Source: Bacteroidota bacterium (GTDB lineage: Bacteria > Bacteroidota > Bacteroidia > UKL13-3). From it: DNA of 57,347 bases. The DNA lies in assembly GCA_027487835.1 (NCBI GenBank), contig JAIYCU010000006.1:1-57347 (forward strand), in the 5' to 3' direction. Below, piece after piece: positions 25,962 through 35,718 of this stretch. Position numbers and translations under genes: made by a program. Under the pieces are notes generated by a model that saw nothing but the letters and a program-made list of their open reading frames with translations, made no database searches and was not told where the DNA came from. Position 1 is the stretch's first letter; every line of letters begins with the position of its first letter.

Positions 25962-27893
25962 ATGATTGCACTTACAAATATTGGCTTCGAATTTGGAGGC
26001 CGTTTTCTTTATCGGAATGCGAATTGGCATATAAAACCTAATGAACGCATTGGACTTATTGGACTTAATGGCACAGGAAAATCTACCTTATTGCGCATTA
26101 TTAGTGGGGAATACACCCTAACAGAAGGTATCATGTCTAAGCCAAAAGATTTAACAATTGGCTTTTTGAACCAAGATCAATTAAGTTTTGACACCGACGA
26201 TAGTATTTTAGAAGTTGCGCTTACCGCCTTTGCTAAACAACTGGCCTTAGAAAAAGAAATAAACGAGGTAATTGTTAAGTTAGAAACCGACCATAGTGAT
26301 GAAATCATTCAGCGACTTAGCGACCTTCAAGAGGAATTTGATAGGTTAGATGGGTACAATATTCATCATAAAACTGAAAAAGTATTAGAAGGTTTAGGAT
26401 TTACCACGCAGCAATTAGCACAGCCATTCAAGAAATTCTCTGGAGGTTGGAGAATGAGGGTATTATTGGCAAAAATGCTTTTGCAAGAACCTAATTTATT
26501 AATGTTAGATGAACCTACCAATCACTTGGACCTACCCAGTATAATTTGGTTAGAAGAATATTTAAGGTCTTACCAAGGAACAGTAATTGTGGTGAGTCAT
26601 GATAGGTTCTTTTTAGATAAAATGGTGAGTAAGATTGTAGAGGTAAGTATGCAAAAGATTTTTGAATACCCTGGAAACTACAGTTTTTATTTGGAATCGA
26701 AACAAGAGCGCATGGATTTGCAACAACGCTCTTACGATAATCAACAACAGTTTTTCAAAGACCAAGAAAAATTAATCAATAGGTTTAAGGCAAAAGCGAG
26801 CAAAGCCTCTATGGCTCAAAGTCGCATGAAAATGCTAGAACGTGTTGAAAAAATTGAAGCTCCGGAAGACGATAATAGAGAAATTAATATACAATTTAGG
26901 GTGGGTGTAACACCGGGTAGAATGTTAGCGGAACTTAAAGATGTTACTAAATCTTACCCAGATGTTCCTATCTTAAATAAATCGGAAGCCCGCATAGAAC
27001 GTGGAGATAAAATTGCGCTAATTGGAGCCAACGGAAAAGGAAAGTCAACCGTGCTAAGAATGTTGGCAGGTGCTGAAAATTTTGAAGGCACGATTATCCC
27101 AGGGCACAATGTGAAGCAAGCTTTCTATGCTCAGCATCAATTAGAATCATTAGGATTGGGGCATGAGATTTTAGAAGAGTTACAAAATTTTGCACCTGAT
27201 AGAAGTGATACTGAATTAAGGACTGTATTGGGTTGTTTCTTATTTGCTGGTGATGAAGTTTTCAAGAAAATTAAAGTATTAAGTGGTGGGGAAAAAGCCC
27301 GTGTAGCATTAGCTAAAACTTTGCTAACGGAAGCTAATTTCTTATTACTAGATGAGCCAACCAATCACTTAGACATGCGCAGCATTAACTTGCTCATTCA
27401 ATCTTTGCAAGGATATGAGGGTTCTTTTTTAGTGGTAAGCCATGATCGATTTTTTGTGACCCAAGTAGCAAATAAAATTTGGTGGATAGAGAATGAACAA
27501 ATCAAAGAGTATTTAGGTAGCTATGAGGAATTTGAGTATTGGCGATTAAAGAAAGAGGAAGAAGATAAGTTAAAAAAATCATTAGAGCCAGCAAAGCCTA
27601 AACCAAGTGTGCAGGCGGTTTTGGCTGAACCAAAAGAAGATAAAGCCAAAGCTAAAGTAAGTAACAACTATATCCAGAACCTTAGGAAACAACTGGATGA
27701 GTATGAAACGAAAGCAAAGGCTATCCAAGCTAAAATAAAGGAAATTGAAAATGCATTTTCATTACCGGAAAACAGTAGCGATGCTAAAATGAAAGAATTG
27801 AATAATTTTTATGAAGCAGAGAAAAAGGCATTGCTTCATATAGAAAAAGAGATGGAAGTGATTCTCGAAGAGATTATCCTTCTAGAAGAATAA
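25962..27893 (+). CDS. ABC-F family ATPase (Uup-like)
   Basis: Soluble tandem ATPase without membrane domain, 643 residues; ABC-F proteins act on the ribosome. Both nucleotide-binding domains are complete: Walker A GLNGTGKST and GANGKGKST, signatures KFSGGWRMR and LSGGEKARVA, Walker B LLMLDEPTNHLDL and LLLDEPTNHLDM. The inter-domain linker carries the KASKASMAQSR motif, and a C-terminal coiled coil (about 570-643, rich in Lys/Glu) resembles Uup. Whether it acts like EttA, Uup or an antibiotic-resistance type cannot be decided. It ends at a strong bidirectional terminator shared with htpG. Confidence 0.88.
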   Translation: MIALTNIGFEFGGRFLYRNANWHIKPNERIGLIGLNGTGKSTLLRIISGEYTLTEGIMSKPKDLTIGFLNQDQLSFDTDDSILEVALTAFAKQLALEKEINEVIVKLETDHSDEIIQRLSDLQEEFDRLDGYNIHHKTEKVLEGLGFTTQQLAQPFKKFSGGWRMRVLLAKMLLQEPNLLMLDEPTNHLDLPSIIWLEEYLRSYQGTVIVVSHDRFFLDKMVSKIVEVSMQKIFEYPGNYSFYLESKQERMDLQQRSYDNQQQFFKDQEKLINRFKAKASKASMAQSRMKMLERVEKIEAPEDDNREINIQFRVGVTPGRMLAELKDVTKSYPDVPILNKSEARIERGDKIALIGANGKGKSTVLRMLAGAENFEGTIIPGHNVKQAFYAQHQLESLGLGHEILEELQNFAPDRSDTELRTVLGCFLFAGDEVFKKIKVLSGGEKARVALAKTLLTEANFLLLDEPTNHLDMRSINLLIQSLQGYEGSFLVVSHDRFFVTQVANKIWWIENEQIKEYLGSYEEFEYWRLKKEEEDKLKKSLEPAKPKPSVQAVLAEPKEDKAKAKVSNNYIQNLRKQLDEYETKAKAIQAKIKEIENAFSLPENSSDAKMKELNNFYEAEKKALLHIEKEMEVILEEIILLEE

Positions 27894-27895
27894 AC

Positions 27896-27934
27896 AAAAA
27901 AGGCTGCTCAAATTTAATTGAGCAGCCTTTTTTA
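27896..27934. terminator. Bidirectional intrinsic terminator between ABC-F gene and htpG
   Basis: An 11-bp perfect stem AGGCTGCTCAA / TTGAGCAGCCT (27901-27911 and 27918-27928) with a 6-nt loop. It is preceded by a run of A and followed by a run of T, so it works for both convergent genes. Confidence 0.85.
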
Positions 27935-27952
27935 TTTGGTTCAAACCGAAAC

Positions 27953-29761
27953 CTATAATTGACTCATATTTCTGTTGATGAAGGCTGTTAACTCCTCGCC
28001 ATGCAATAGGTTTTGAGACAAACGCGAAAGGTCGAACGCCTGCTTCATCGTTTGTGTTTTGGCATCGCCATCTGACATTTTGCTAAGTTTAACACTTAAA
28101 TCATGGTTGGTATTAATAACTACGCGGTAGGTATCTGGAAGGTTACCAAACATGCTCATGCCTTGCATTTTCTGCATTTCTTTCATCCTTCTCTCCCACT
28201 CTGGTGTAATTAAAGTCAAGAATTGATCGTCTGGAGCAAGTGCTTCTGTTTCAAAAACAAACTGACCGGCATTTCCAAAGTTATTGGCAAATCCATCTTT
28301 AATAGCCGTTTGGTCTGCATCATTTAACACACTTTCCTTCTTAGCATCTTTATCAATTAGTTTATCGATGCTTTCACTATCTACACGTTTCCAAACTACG
28401 CCTTCCCACTTATGTTCTATGTTAGAAATAAAATGATTGTCGAGTACTCCATCCATCTTTAAAACATCATACCCACGCTTTTCGATGGTTTGAATAAAGC
28501 TATCATGTGCTTTTAAATCGTTAGAATACAAGAAAACAACTTTGTTGTCTTTGTCTGTTTGAGTTGGGGCAATTTTCTCCTTGTACTCGTCTATGGTAAA
28601 AGGATCATTGGATTTGTTTAGTAGTAAGCAGAATTTTTTACCACGCTCAAAAAACTTCTCTTCGCTAATCATACCATATTTAACAAAGGTGCCAATGCTT
28701 TCCCATTTATTGTTAAACTCAGTTCTATCTGCTTTAAAAATTTCTTCTAATTTATCGGCAACTTTTTTAGTGATATGGCTGTTGATTTTCTTCACATTTG
28801 CATCGCTTTGTAAATAGCTTCTGCTCACATTTAGAGGGATATCTGGTGAATCAATTACACCATGTAATAGCATTAAAAATTCAGGAACAATGTCTTGAAC
28901 GCTATCTGTTACAAAAACTTGGTTGCTGTATAATTGAATTTTATTTCTGGTAACTTCAAATTCATTCTTAATTTTAGGGAAATAGAGAATACCTGTTAAT
29001 TTGAAAGGATAATCTACATTGAGGTGAATCCAAAATAACGGCGTTTCGCTAAACGGATAAAGTTCTTTATAGAAATTCTCATAATCTTCCTTAGTACAAT
29101 CTGCTGGTGCTTTGGTCCAAAGAGGTGCTGGATTATTTAGTACTTTTTCTTCGAATTCAATTTCTACAGGTAAGAACTTACAATATTTTTCGAGAATATT
29201 TCTAATGCGCGCTTCCTCGTTAAACTCAAGAGAATCTTCGGAAAGATGAAGGATGATTTCTGTACCACGATCTTGTTTTTCGGCTGCTGAGATTTCGAAA
29301 TTGGTGCTACCATCGCAGCTCCATTTTACGGCCTCTGCTCCTTCTTTGTAAGAGCGGGTAACAAGTTCTACCTTTTGTGCCACCATAAATGCGGAGTAGA
29401 ACCCAAGTCCAAAATGACCAATCACTTGTGCCCCTTTGTCTTTGTATTTATCTAAGAATTCTTCGGCACTAGAGAAGGCAAGTTGATTAATATATTTATT
29501 CACTTCCTCTTCTGTCATCCCAATACCACTATCGGTAATATGAAGCGTTTTGGCTTCTTTGTCTAGTTTTACTTTAATTTTAAGTTCACCTAATTCACCC
29601 TTGGCTTCACCAGTAGATGATAAAGTTCTAAGTTTCTGAGTGGCATCCACTGCATTGCTCACCAATTCTCTTAAAAAAATCTCATGGTCGCTGTAGAGAA
29701 ACTTTTTGATAATAGGGAAGATGTTCTCTGTGTGAACACTGATATTGCCTTTCATTGCCAT
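27953..29761 (-). CDS. htpG: Molecular chaperone HtpG (bacterial Hsp90)
   Basis: ATP-dependent chaperone of about 602 residues. The start at 29761 (MAMKGNISVHTENIFPIIKK) is preferred: the frame stays open for 22 codons further up, but family members begin at this point. GHKL ATPase motifs are ELVSNAVDAT, DSGIGMTEEE and GHFGLGFYSAFMVA; the middle domain includes DIPLNVSRSYLQ. It converges on the ABC-F gene with the strong terminator between. No neighbouring heat-shock genes. Confidence 0.94.
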   Translation of the reverse strand: MAMKGNISVHTENIFPIIKKFLYSDHEIFLRELVSNAVDATQKLRTLSSTGEAKGELGELKIKVKLDKEAKTLHITDSGIGMTEEEVNKYINQLAFSSAEEFLDKYKDKGAQVIGHFGLGFYSAFMVAQKVELVTRSYKEGAEAVKWSCDGSTNFEISAAEKQDRGTEIILHLSEDSLEFNEEARIRNILEKYCKFLPVEIEFEEKVLNNPAPLWTKAPADCTKEDYENFYKELYPFSETPLFWIHLNVDYPFKLTGILYFPKIKNEFEVTRNKIQLYSNQVFVTDSVQDIVPEFLMLLHGVIDSPDIPLNVSRSYLQSDANVKKINSHITKKVADKLEEIFKADRTEFNNKWESIGTFVKYGMISEEKFFERGKKFCLLLNKSNDPFTIDEYKEKIAPTQTDKDNKVVFLYSNDLKAHDSFIQTIEKRGYDVLKMDGVLDNHFISNIEHKWEGVVWKRVDSESIDKLIDKDAKKESVLNDADQTAIKDGFANNFGNAGQFVFETEALAPDDQFLTLITPEWERRMKEMQKMQGMSMFGNLPDTYRVVINTNHDLSVKLSKMSDGDAKTQTMKQAFDLSRLSQNLLHGEELTAFINRNMSQL

Positions 29762-29888
29762 AAAAAATTGATTTAATGTTTGGGTGAGAAAGTCAAAATT
29801 TGTTCCAAGCCCTATGAATGCTGTCAAATTGTCTTTTAGTAATCTTAAGTTGCTGGCAATTTAGAGTGGGGATTTCCGTTGAAAAGTA

Positions 29889-29896
29889 TATTTTTG
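29889..29896 (+). promoter_or_regulatory. Putative -7 box of porQ
   Basis: TATTTTTG (TAnnTTTG) ends 6 nt before the ATG at 29903, supporting that ATG over an upstream in-frame TTG at 29879. Confidence 0.45.
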
Positions 29897-29902
29897 AGAA
29901 CG

Positions 29903-30952
29903 ATGAAAAGAAAAATTTTGCTTTTCTTATTTGGAATTACCGTATTGGTAGCTAAGGGTCAACTTGGAGGCAATGGCACCTATCAATTCTTAACTGTTTC
30001 GCCTAATGCCCGAATTAATGGGTTGGGTGGATATGCCATTGCAACGCCAGATGCAGATTTGCATCTAAGTGGACAAAATCCAGCTTTGCTTAGAAAGGAA
30101 AATGACAAGCAATTAGGCTTTAGTTATTTGAATTATTTTACGGACATTGGTGCGGGTGAATTAAGATTTGCCAAGCATTTTGACAGTTTATCCACTACCT
30201 TTTCGGCAGGTTTACAATATATGAGTTATGGCAATTTTGTAAGAACCTCTCCTGATGGACAAGAATTAGGAACCTTTAGTGCAGGCGAATACAATTATCA
30301 TGTAAGTGCTGCAAGGCAATATGGTCAATTTAGGTATGGAGCAACCCTAAAGTTTATCTATTCTAATTTAGATGCTTACTCTTCCCTTGGACTTGCAGCC
30401 GACCTTGGCGGTACTTGGCAAAGTGAAGATGAATTAACAATGGTGGCAGCTGTAATTAGCAATGTGGGTGTACAAGTAAAGAGTTATACCCAAGGCAATA
30501 AGGAACAAATTCCCAATAATTTACAAATTGGGCTTACCAAAAAATTTGCTCACGCACCATTTAGATTTGGTATCGTGGCGCATAATCTGCAACAGCCAGG
30601 CAAATTACTATATAATATTAGTGATAGAAATATCATCAGTTTAGAAACGGGTGAACCCATCCAAGATCAATTTACGGTATTGCAGAGAGCCATGGCGCAT
30701 ATGGTTTTTAATACAGAATTGATACTTGGTAAAACCTTAAATTTTAGATTTGGATATAATATCTTACGAAAGCGGGAAATGGAACTTTCTCAGGCCAGAA
30801 GCATGGGAGGCTTTACATGGGGATTTGGATTACGGATTAGTAAGTTCCAGTTTTCATACGGCTTTGGCGGATTTATCCCTGGCAGAAATTCCAACTCATT
30901 TAGTGTAATTACCAATTTACACGATTTTAAAAAAAGTAAACCAAGGCAGTGA
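29903..30952 (+). CDS. porQ: Type IX secretion system protein PorQ
   Basis: Predicted outer-membrane protein of 349 residues (FadL/PorV-like barrel) used in T9SS cargo handling; in Porphyromonas gingivalis PorQ anchors the shuttle protein PorZ. Signal peptide MKRKILLFLFGITVLVAKGQ, then the family block GGNGTYQFLTVSPNARINGL and GGYAIATPDADLHLSGQNPA. It overlaps cmk (GTGA junction at 30949-30952), a gene order seen in other Bacteroidota. The start at 29903 fits the signal peptide and the -7 box. Confidence 0.85.
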   Translation: MKRKILLFLFGITVLVAKGQLGGNGTYQFLTVSPNARINGLGGYAIATPDADLHLSGQNPALLRKENDKQLGFSYLNYFTDIGAGELRFAKHFDSLSTTFSAGLQYMSYGNFVRTSPDGQELGTFSAGEYNYHVSAARQYGQFRYGATLKFIYSNLDAYSSLGLAADLGGTWQSEDELTMVAAVISNVGVQVKSYTQGNKEQIPNNLQIGLTKKFAHAPFRFGIVAHNLQQPGKLLYNISDRNIISLETGEPIQDQFTVLQRAMAHMVFNTELILGKTLNFRFGYNILRKREMELSQARSMGGFTWGFGLRISKFQFSYGFGGFIPGRNSNSFSVITNLHDFKKSKPRQ

Positions 30953-31644
30953 AAAAAATCATAATTGCAATAGATGGATATTCTTCTTGTGGTAAAAGCA
31001 CCATAGCAAAAGAATTGGCCACAGCACTTAACTATCATTATGTGGATACGGGAGCCATGTATAGGGCAGTTACCTTGTTTTTATTGCAAAATCACATCGA
31101 TATTTACCATCCAGAAATGGTGGCCATGGCCTTAGGAGATATTCATATAAGTTTTGAAATTAATCCGTCAACACAAAGGCAAATTACCTTGCTAAATGGC
31201 GAGAATGTTGAAAATGAAATTCGTATAAATTCGCGTGTGGCTAGTGCAGTGAGTGAGGTAAGTTCCTTGAGTGAGGTTAGAAAATTCTTAGTGAAGCAAC
31301 AGCAAGTTTTAGGCGCTCATAAAGGAATTGTAATGGATGGAAGAGACATTGGCACAGTGGTATTTCCAGAAGCAGAATTAAAGTTATTTATTACGGCTGA
31401 ACCAAATATTAGAGCGCAAAGAAGACTTGATGAATTAAAGACTTTGGGTCAAACTACCACTTTTGAAGAAGTATTGGCTAATTTAAAAAAGCGCGACGAA
31501 ATGGATTCTAATCGAGCGGATAGTCCGCTTTTGAAAGCAAAAGACGCCATTGAAATAGACAATAGTTATTTGAGCATGGATGAACAGTTTTTATTGATTA
31601 TTGACTTAGTAAAGAAATCTAAAGGGCAAGCACAACAAATATGA
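30949..31644 (+). CDS. cmk: Cytidylate kinase
   Basis: Phosphorylates CMP and dCMP. The 231-residue protein has P-loop IDGYSSCGKST, the YVDTGAMYRA motif, MDGRDIGTVVFPEA and the lid-region arginines (RRLDEL, KKRDEMDSNRADSPL). It starts at a GTG that overlaps the porQ stop by 4 nt, so translational coupling is likely. Its own TGA overlaps the GH92 start. Confidence 0.93.
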   Translation: MKKIIIAIDGYSSCGKSTIAKELATALNYHYVDTGAMYRAVTLFLLQNHIDIYHPEMVAMALGDIHISFEINPSTQRQITLLNGENVENEIRINSRVASAVSEVSSLSEVRKFLVKQQQVLGAHKGIVMDGRDIGTVVFPEAELKLFITAEPNIRAQRRLDELKTLGQTTTFEEVLANLKKRDEMDSNRADSPLLKAKDAIEIDNSYLSMDEQFLLIIDLVKKSKGQAQQI

Positions 31645-34538
31645 TGAAACCTATACTACTCAGCATAATTGCCTTTCAATTGGCAGTAGTTTCGAGTGCA
31701 CAGCGTGATTTTGCCAAACTTGTGAATCCCTTTATTGGAACTGGTGGACATGGACATACCTTCCCAGGTCCCGTTGTGCCTTTTGGGATGGTTCAACTTG
31801 GGCCAGATACGCGAGTTGATGGCAGCTGGGATGGTTGCAGCGGATATCACAACGACGACCCAACCATTTATGGTTTTAGTCATACCCATTTAAGTGGCAC
31901 AGGTTGCAGTGATTTTGGAGATATTATGTTGATGCCTGTAAAAAGTGAACAGGCTGTAAGAGAAGCAAAAAAGTATAGCAGTAAGTTCAACAAAGCTTCA
32001 GAAAAAGCAAGTGCAGGATATTATTCCGTAAAAGTGCATGAGGTTATTCAGGTTGAATTAACAGCAAGTGCAAGAGTAGGTTTCCATCAATATACTTTTG
32101 AGGAAGCAGGTACCTACCAAATTGTCTTAGATCTATTCCATAGAGACAAATTATTAGCAGGTGAAATAACCCCAATTGGCAATAATGCGGCTCAAGGATT
32201 TAGACAAAGTGAGGCATGGGCAAAAGACCAATACACTTATTTTTATTTAAGTTTTTCGAAACCATTTTCGCAATTTGATAAAGGCAAATCGCCCAGTGGA
32301 TATGCACAAGTTGACGGGGTAGGCAATTTTACTTTTACCGTGAAAAAGGGAGAAAAATTACAAATTAAAGTAGGCATTAGTTTGGTAGATGAAGCGGGTG
32401 CAATGCAAAACTTACTCGCCGAAATACCACACTGGAATTTTGCAAAAACTGTTGCTGATGCTAAAAAATTATGGAATGAGGAGCTATCAAAAATTGAGGT
32501 TCAAGGTGGCACAAAACAACAAGATACCATTTTTTTTACGGCCTTATACCATTGCTTTATTCATCCATCTTTGGCTAGCGATGTAGATGGAAGATTTAGG
32601 GGAAGAGACAATAAGATTGATACTGCCAAGCAGTTTAATTATTATTCTGTGTTTAGTTTATGGGATACATTCAGGGCATTGCATCCTTTATTTAACTTGG
32701 TTCAACGCGAAAGAAATAAAGATTTTATTAAAACCTTTATAGCGCAATATCAGCAAGTGGGTCGCATGCCCATGTGGGAATTAGCAAGCAATGAAACAGA
32801 TTGCATGATTGGTTATCATTCGGTAAGCGTGGTGGCAGATGCACTGGCAAAAGGCATTGACAACTTCGACTCAAAGGCTTTATTGGCTGCAGTTAAAGGC
32901 ACAGCAGAAAACCATATGTATGGTGCACAAACTTTTAGTAGCAATGGCTATTTGAGTATTGAAGATGAAAGTGAAAGCGTTAGCAAAACCTTGGAGTATG
33001 CTTATAACCATTGGTGTTTAAAACAAATCTTTAATCATTATAATGCAAGCAAGGAAATTCCCAATGGCATTAATCCGAATAATTGGCAAGGTGTGTTTAA
33101 CCCACAAACTGGTTTTATGCAACCGCGAAGTAATGGAGCTTGGCTTCAAAATTTCGACCCTAAGGAGGTAAACAATAATTACACAGAAGCCAATGCTTGG
33201 CAATACACTTTTTTTGTACCGCAAGACATTGATGGATTAATAAATGCGATGGGCGGCGAAGCCGCCTTCCTCGCTAAATTAAACGAGCTGTTTGAAACCA
33301 ATTCTCAAACCACAGGCAGAAACCAAGCCGATATCACAGGACTAATTGGCCAATATGCCCATGGCAATGAACCTAGCCATCACATGGCTTATTTATACAA
33401 TTTTGTAGGTAAACCACATTTAACACAAAAAAGAGTAAGTGAAATTGTAAGCAACCTGTACCACAATGCACCCGATGGATTAAGTGGCAATGAGGACTGT
33501 GGTCAAATGAGTGCTTGGTATGTGTTTAGCGCTATGGGATTTTATCCTGTAACGCCAGGTAAAAATAGCTATGAAATTGGTTCTGGAATATTTAAAAGTG
33601 TTAAAATTAAAACAGGTAAGCAAGTGAACCAGTTGAAGTTTAATAAAACTAATTTGGAACAGATTTATGTGCGCGCCAAAGCAAATAATCCTTCCTTGTC
33701 TGCACTTACCCAATATGCCAATTCAAGTAAAGAGATAACTGTGCTGAATTATGAATTTGATTGTTCAGAATCGCCATTTGAGTTGGTGGCAAGTAAGAAA
33801 GAAATAATAGAAACTGTGATTATGCCAAGCCCAATAATTCTAGGTAAAAGCAAATCCTTTAAAGACAGTTTGCTGATTACTATTTACGACAACTTAGGTT
33901 CCGGCCAAACTGAAATAGAATACAAGATTGAATCACCCACTGGTGAACTCCTTAAAAAAGAAATATATCAAAAACCTTTTTATATTCATTACAGTTGTCA
34001 AATTACAGCTAACATAAATTTAAATGGACACATTGGAAAAGCAAAATCAGTTTTTGTGCTTGTACCACATCATTGGAAAATTAGTTTAAATACCAACTAT
34101 AATAACCAATACACTGCAGGCGGACCAGAAGGTTTAATTGATGGACTTACTGGAGATAAGGACTGGAGAAAAGGCGGCTGGCAAGGCTATTATGGCAATG
34201 ATTTTGAGGCAGTGCTCGATTTACAAAAAGCAATTAGCATAACATCGGCCTCAGCTAGTTTTTTACAAGACCAACGAGCTTGGATTATGATGCCTAAAGC
34301 ATTTTTGGTTTATACCTCAATTGATGGAATTAACTTTACTTTACAAGGCACCCATAACAGCACTGCTCCAGATAATTTCGACGGACCTTTGGTTCAAACC
34401 GAAACCATACAATTTAACAAACCCGTAGTGGCAAGATATGTAAAATTGATTGCCCAAAACTATGGCAAACTTCCAGCCTGGCATTTAAGCGCAGGAGAAA
34501 ACGCTTATATTTTTGTTGATGAAATAGGCATTAAATAA
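31641..34538 (+). CDS. GH92 family alpha-mannosidase with C-terminal discoidin-like domain
   Basis: Secreted glycoside hydrolase of 965 residues. After a signal peptide ending near SSAQ, the N-terminal GH92 domain has NPFIGTGGHGHTFPGPVVPF and GFSHTHLSGTGCSD; the catalytic core includes WDTFRALHPL, MPMWELASNETDCMIGYHS and SGNEDCGQMSAWYVFSAMGF. A Fn3/CHB_HEX-like linker (about 730-800) leads to an F5/8-type carbohydrate-binding domain (about 815-965). GH92 enzymes are Ca-dependent exo-mannosidases acting on N-glycan or yeast mannan; the exact linkage is not readable. No SusC/SusD pair is nearby, so it is not in a classic polysaccharide utilisation locus. Confidence 0.9.
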   Translation: MMKPILLSIIAFQLAVVSSAQRDFAKLVNPFIGTGGHGHTFPGPVVPFGMVQLGPDTRVDGSWDGCSGYHNDDPTIYGFSHTHLSGTGCSDFGDIMLMPVKSEQAVREAKKYSSKFNKASEKASAGYYSVKVHEVIQVELTASARVGFHQYTFEEAGTYQIVLDLFHRDKLLAGEITPIGNNAAQGFRQSEAWAKDQYTYFYLSFSKPFSQFDKGKSPSGYAQVDGVGNFTFTVKKGEKLQIKVGISLVDEAGAMQNLLAEIPHWNFAKTVADAKKLWNEELSKIEVQGGTKQQDTIFFTALYHCFIHPSLASDVDGRFRGRDNKIDTAKQFNYYSVFSLWDTFRALHPLFNLVQRERNKDFIKTFIAQYQQVGRMPMWELASNETDCMIGYHSVSVVADALAKGIDNFDSKALLAAVKGTAENHMYGAQTFSSNGYLSIEDESESVSKTLEYAYNHWCLKQIFNHYNASKEIPNGINPNNWQGVFNPQTGFMQPRSNGAWLQNFDPKEVNNNYTEANAWQYTFFVPQDIDGLINAMGGEAAFLAKLNELFETNSQTTGRNQADITGLIGQYAHGNEPSHHMAYLYNFVGKPHLTQKRVSEIVSNLYHNAPDGLSGNEDCGQMSAWYVFSAMGFYPVTPGKNSYEIGSGIFKSVKIKTGKQVNQLKFNKTNLEQIYVRAKANNPSLSALTQYANSSKEITVLNYEFDCSESPFELVASKKEIIETVIMPSPIILGKSKSFKDSLLITIYDNLGSGQTEIEYKIESPTGELLKKEIYQKPFYIHYSCQITANINLNGHIGKAKSVFVLVPHHWKISLNTNYNNQYTAGGPEGLIDGLTGDKDWRKGGWQGYYGNDFEAVLDLQKAISITSASASFLQDQRAWIMMPKAFLVYTSIDGINFTLQGTHNSTAPDNFDGPLVQTETIQFNKPVVARYVKLIAQNYGKLPAWHLSAGENAYIFVDEIGIK

Positions 34539-35127
34539 AGGGAATAAACATTGGAACTTTTTGTTGATAGCTTTTGTAAGCATCGCCAAATTGTTTGATT
34601 AACTTCTTTTCTTCAAGCCAAGTTCCAACCAAAAGATAAACAGATGAAACAAGCACAAATACCAAGCTTGTATCAAAAGGTTTATAAAGCAAATAGCCAA
34701 ACAAAAACATAAAAGTTGCCGTGTATAATGGGTGTCTAACATATTGGTTTAAACCTTTTACACTAAGGTTTGAACCAATGGCCACATTAAAAGTAGCATG
34801 CTTATATTGCTGCAGACCCAAAAACTCCTTTTTGTCATAGTGCCTAAAACTTAAAGCCATTATGGCGAAGGATAGTAAAATAAGGGAAATGGCAAAAACA
34901 TAAAAAAAGGAATTTACTTGAAACAAAACTTGACTTTGCAATTGTCTTTGGTAAGAAAATGCAAGGACAAAAAGTAGGAAGGATTGAACATTATACAAGA
35001 TTCGATAATAACGCTTAAGAAATGGCCATTGCTTAGTGAGTTTTGATTTTACACTTTCTATGGCTAATACGCTATGCGGCACATAAAACAAAAGCCAAAG
35101 CAGAAATAAAATGAGGTGATTTTTCAT
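34531..35127 (-). CDS. NnrU/isoprenylcysteine methyltransferase-like membrane protein
   Basis: A 198-residue protein with five or six transmembrane helices. The C-terminal half has the PEMT/ICMT-type pattern YVRHPLYTATF...LFGYLLYKP and GTWLEEKKLIKQFGDAYKSY, where family members bind SAM and the substrate. NnrU-like proteins share this layout and have no settled function. The 3' end overlaps the end of convergent GH92 by 8 nt. Confidence 0.7.
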   Translation of the reverse strand: MKNHLILFLLWLLFYVPHSVLAIESVKSKLTKQWPFLKRYYRILYNVQSFLLFVLAFSYQRQLQSQVLFQVNSFFYVFAISLILLSFAIMALSFRHYDKKEFLGLQQYKHATFNVAIGSNLSVKGLNQYVRHPLYTATFMFLFGYLLYKPFDTSLVFVLVSSVYLLVGTWLEEKKLIKQFGDAYKSYQQKVPMFIPFI

Positions 35128-35133
35128 ATATAA

Positions 35134-35637
35134 TTAGTGCGGGTGATTTTTTTCCCATTCGGAAATATCAATCTTATCCATTTCTTCTTTAAACGTTTTG
35201 TCTCGCTTTTCTGCCTCAATACTTCCAGTAAAATAGATGAATACTATCCAAGTAAGCGCACCTAACAAAAGGCTAATGAGTCGTTGCTTGTATTTTAGTT
35301 TATAGTTTTCTTCTTTTAATTGGCTTAATGTTGACCCAAAAGGTATGATTTTGGTAATGATTAAAATAGAAAAGAAGAAAATCAATACCTGTTCAAAAGG
35401 ATGATATTTTTCAATTTCATTGAGGGCTAATTTTCTTTTAAGCAACTCCTTTTGCTGATTAACTTTTGATTGAAAATCGAGGATAACACTTTTTCTATAA
35501 TCCAAATCAATACCTCTATTATCTAGAATTTGCTTAGCCAATACAACTGCTTCGGGCTGCCAATCTTCAGGATTTCCAAAGGCCATTATGATAAGTTGTC
35601 TATCAGACCTATTTTCTATAGGAGGATCAAAATGCAT
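35134..35637 (-). CDS. Hypothetical membrane protein with two TM helices
   Basis: I do not recognise a family for this 167-residue protein. The N-terminal half (about 1-80) is soluble and charged, including DNRGIDLDYRKSVILDFQSK, and looks helical. Two transmembrane helices follow (about 83-100 and 122-137) with a basic loop between them, then an acidic tail. It lies 6 nt before the NnrU-like gene and 81 nt after the VOC gene, so cotranscription with the NnrU-like gene is likely. Confidence 0.6.
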   Translation of the reverse strand: MHFDPPIENRSDRQLIIMAFGNPEDWQPEAVVLAKQILDNRGIDLDYRKSVILDFQSKVNQQKELLKRKLALNEIEKYHPFEQVLIFFFSILIITKIIPFGSTLSQLKEENYKLKYKQRLISLLLGALTWIVFIYFTGSIEAEKRDKTFKEEMDKIDISEWEKNHPH

Positions 35638-35718
35638 AAATTAATTTAACTTATAAATTTGTTGCAACTAGGAAATCTAATAGCTAAAAGTTCTTTTGTT
35701 TAATATCATCTTATCACT

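Noticed and set aside
27953-29827. HtpG start 22 codons upstream of 29761
   Set aside because: The extension is hydrophobic, has no family match, and the GHKL N-terminus begins at MAMKGNIS.
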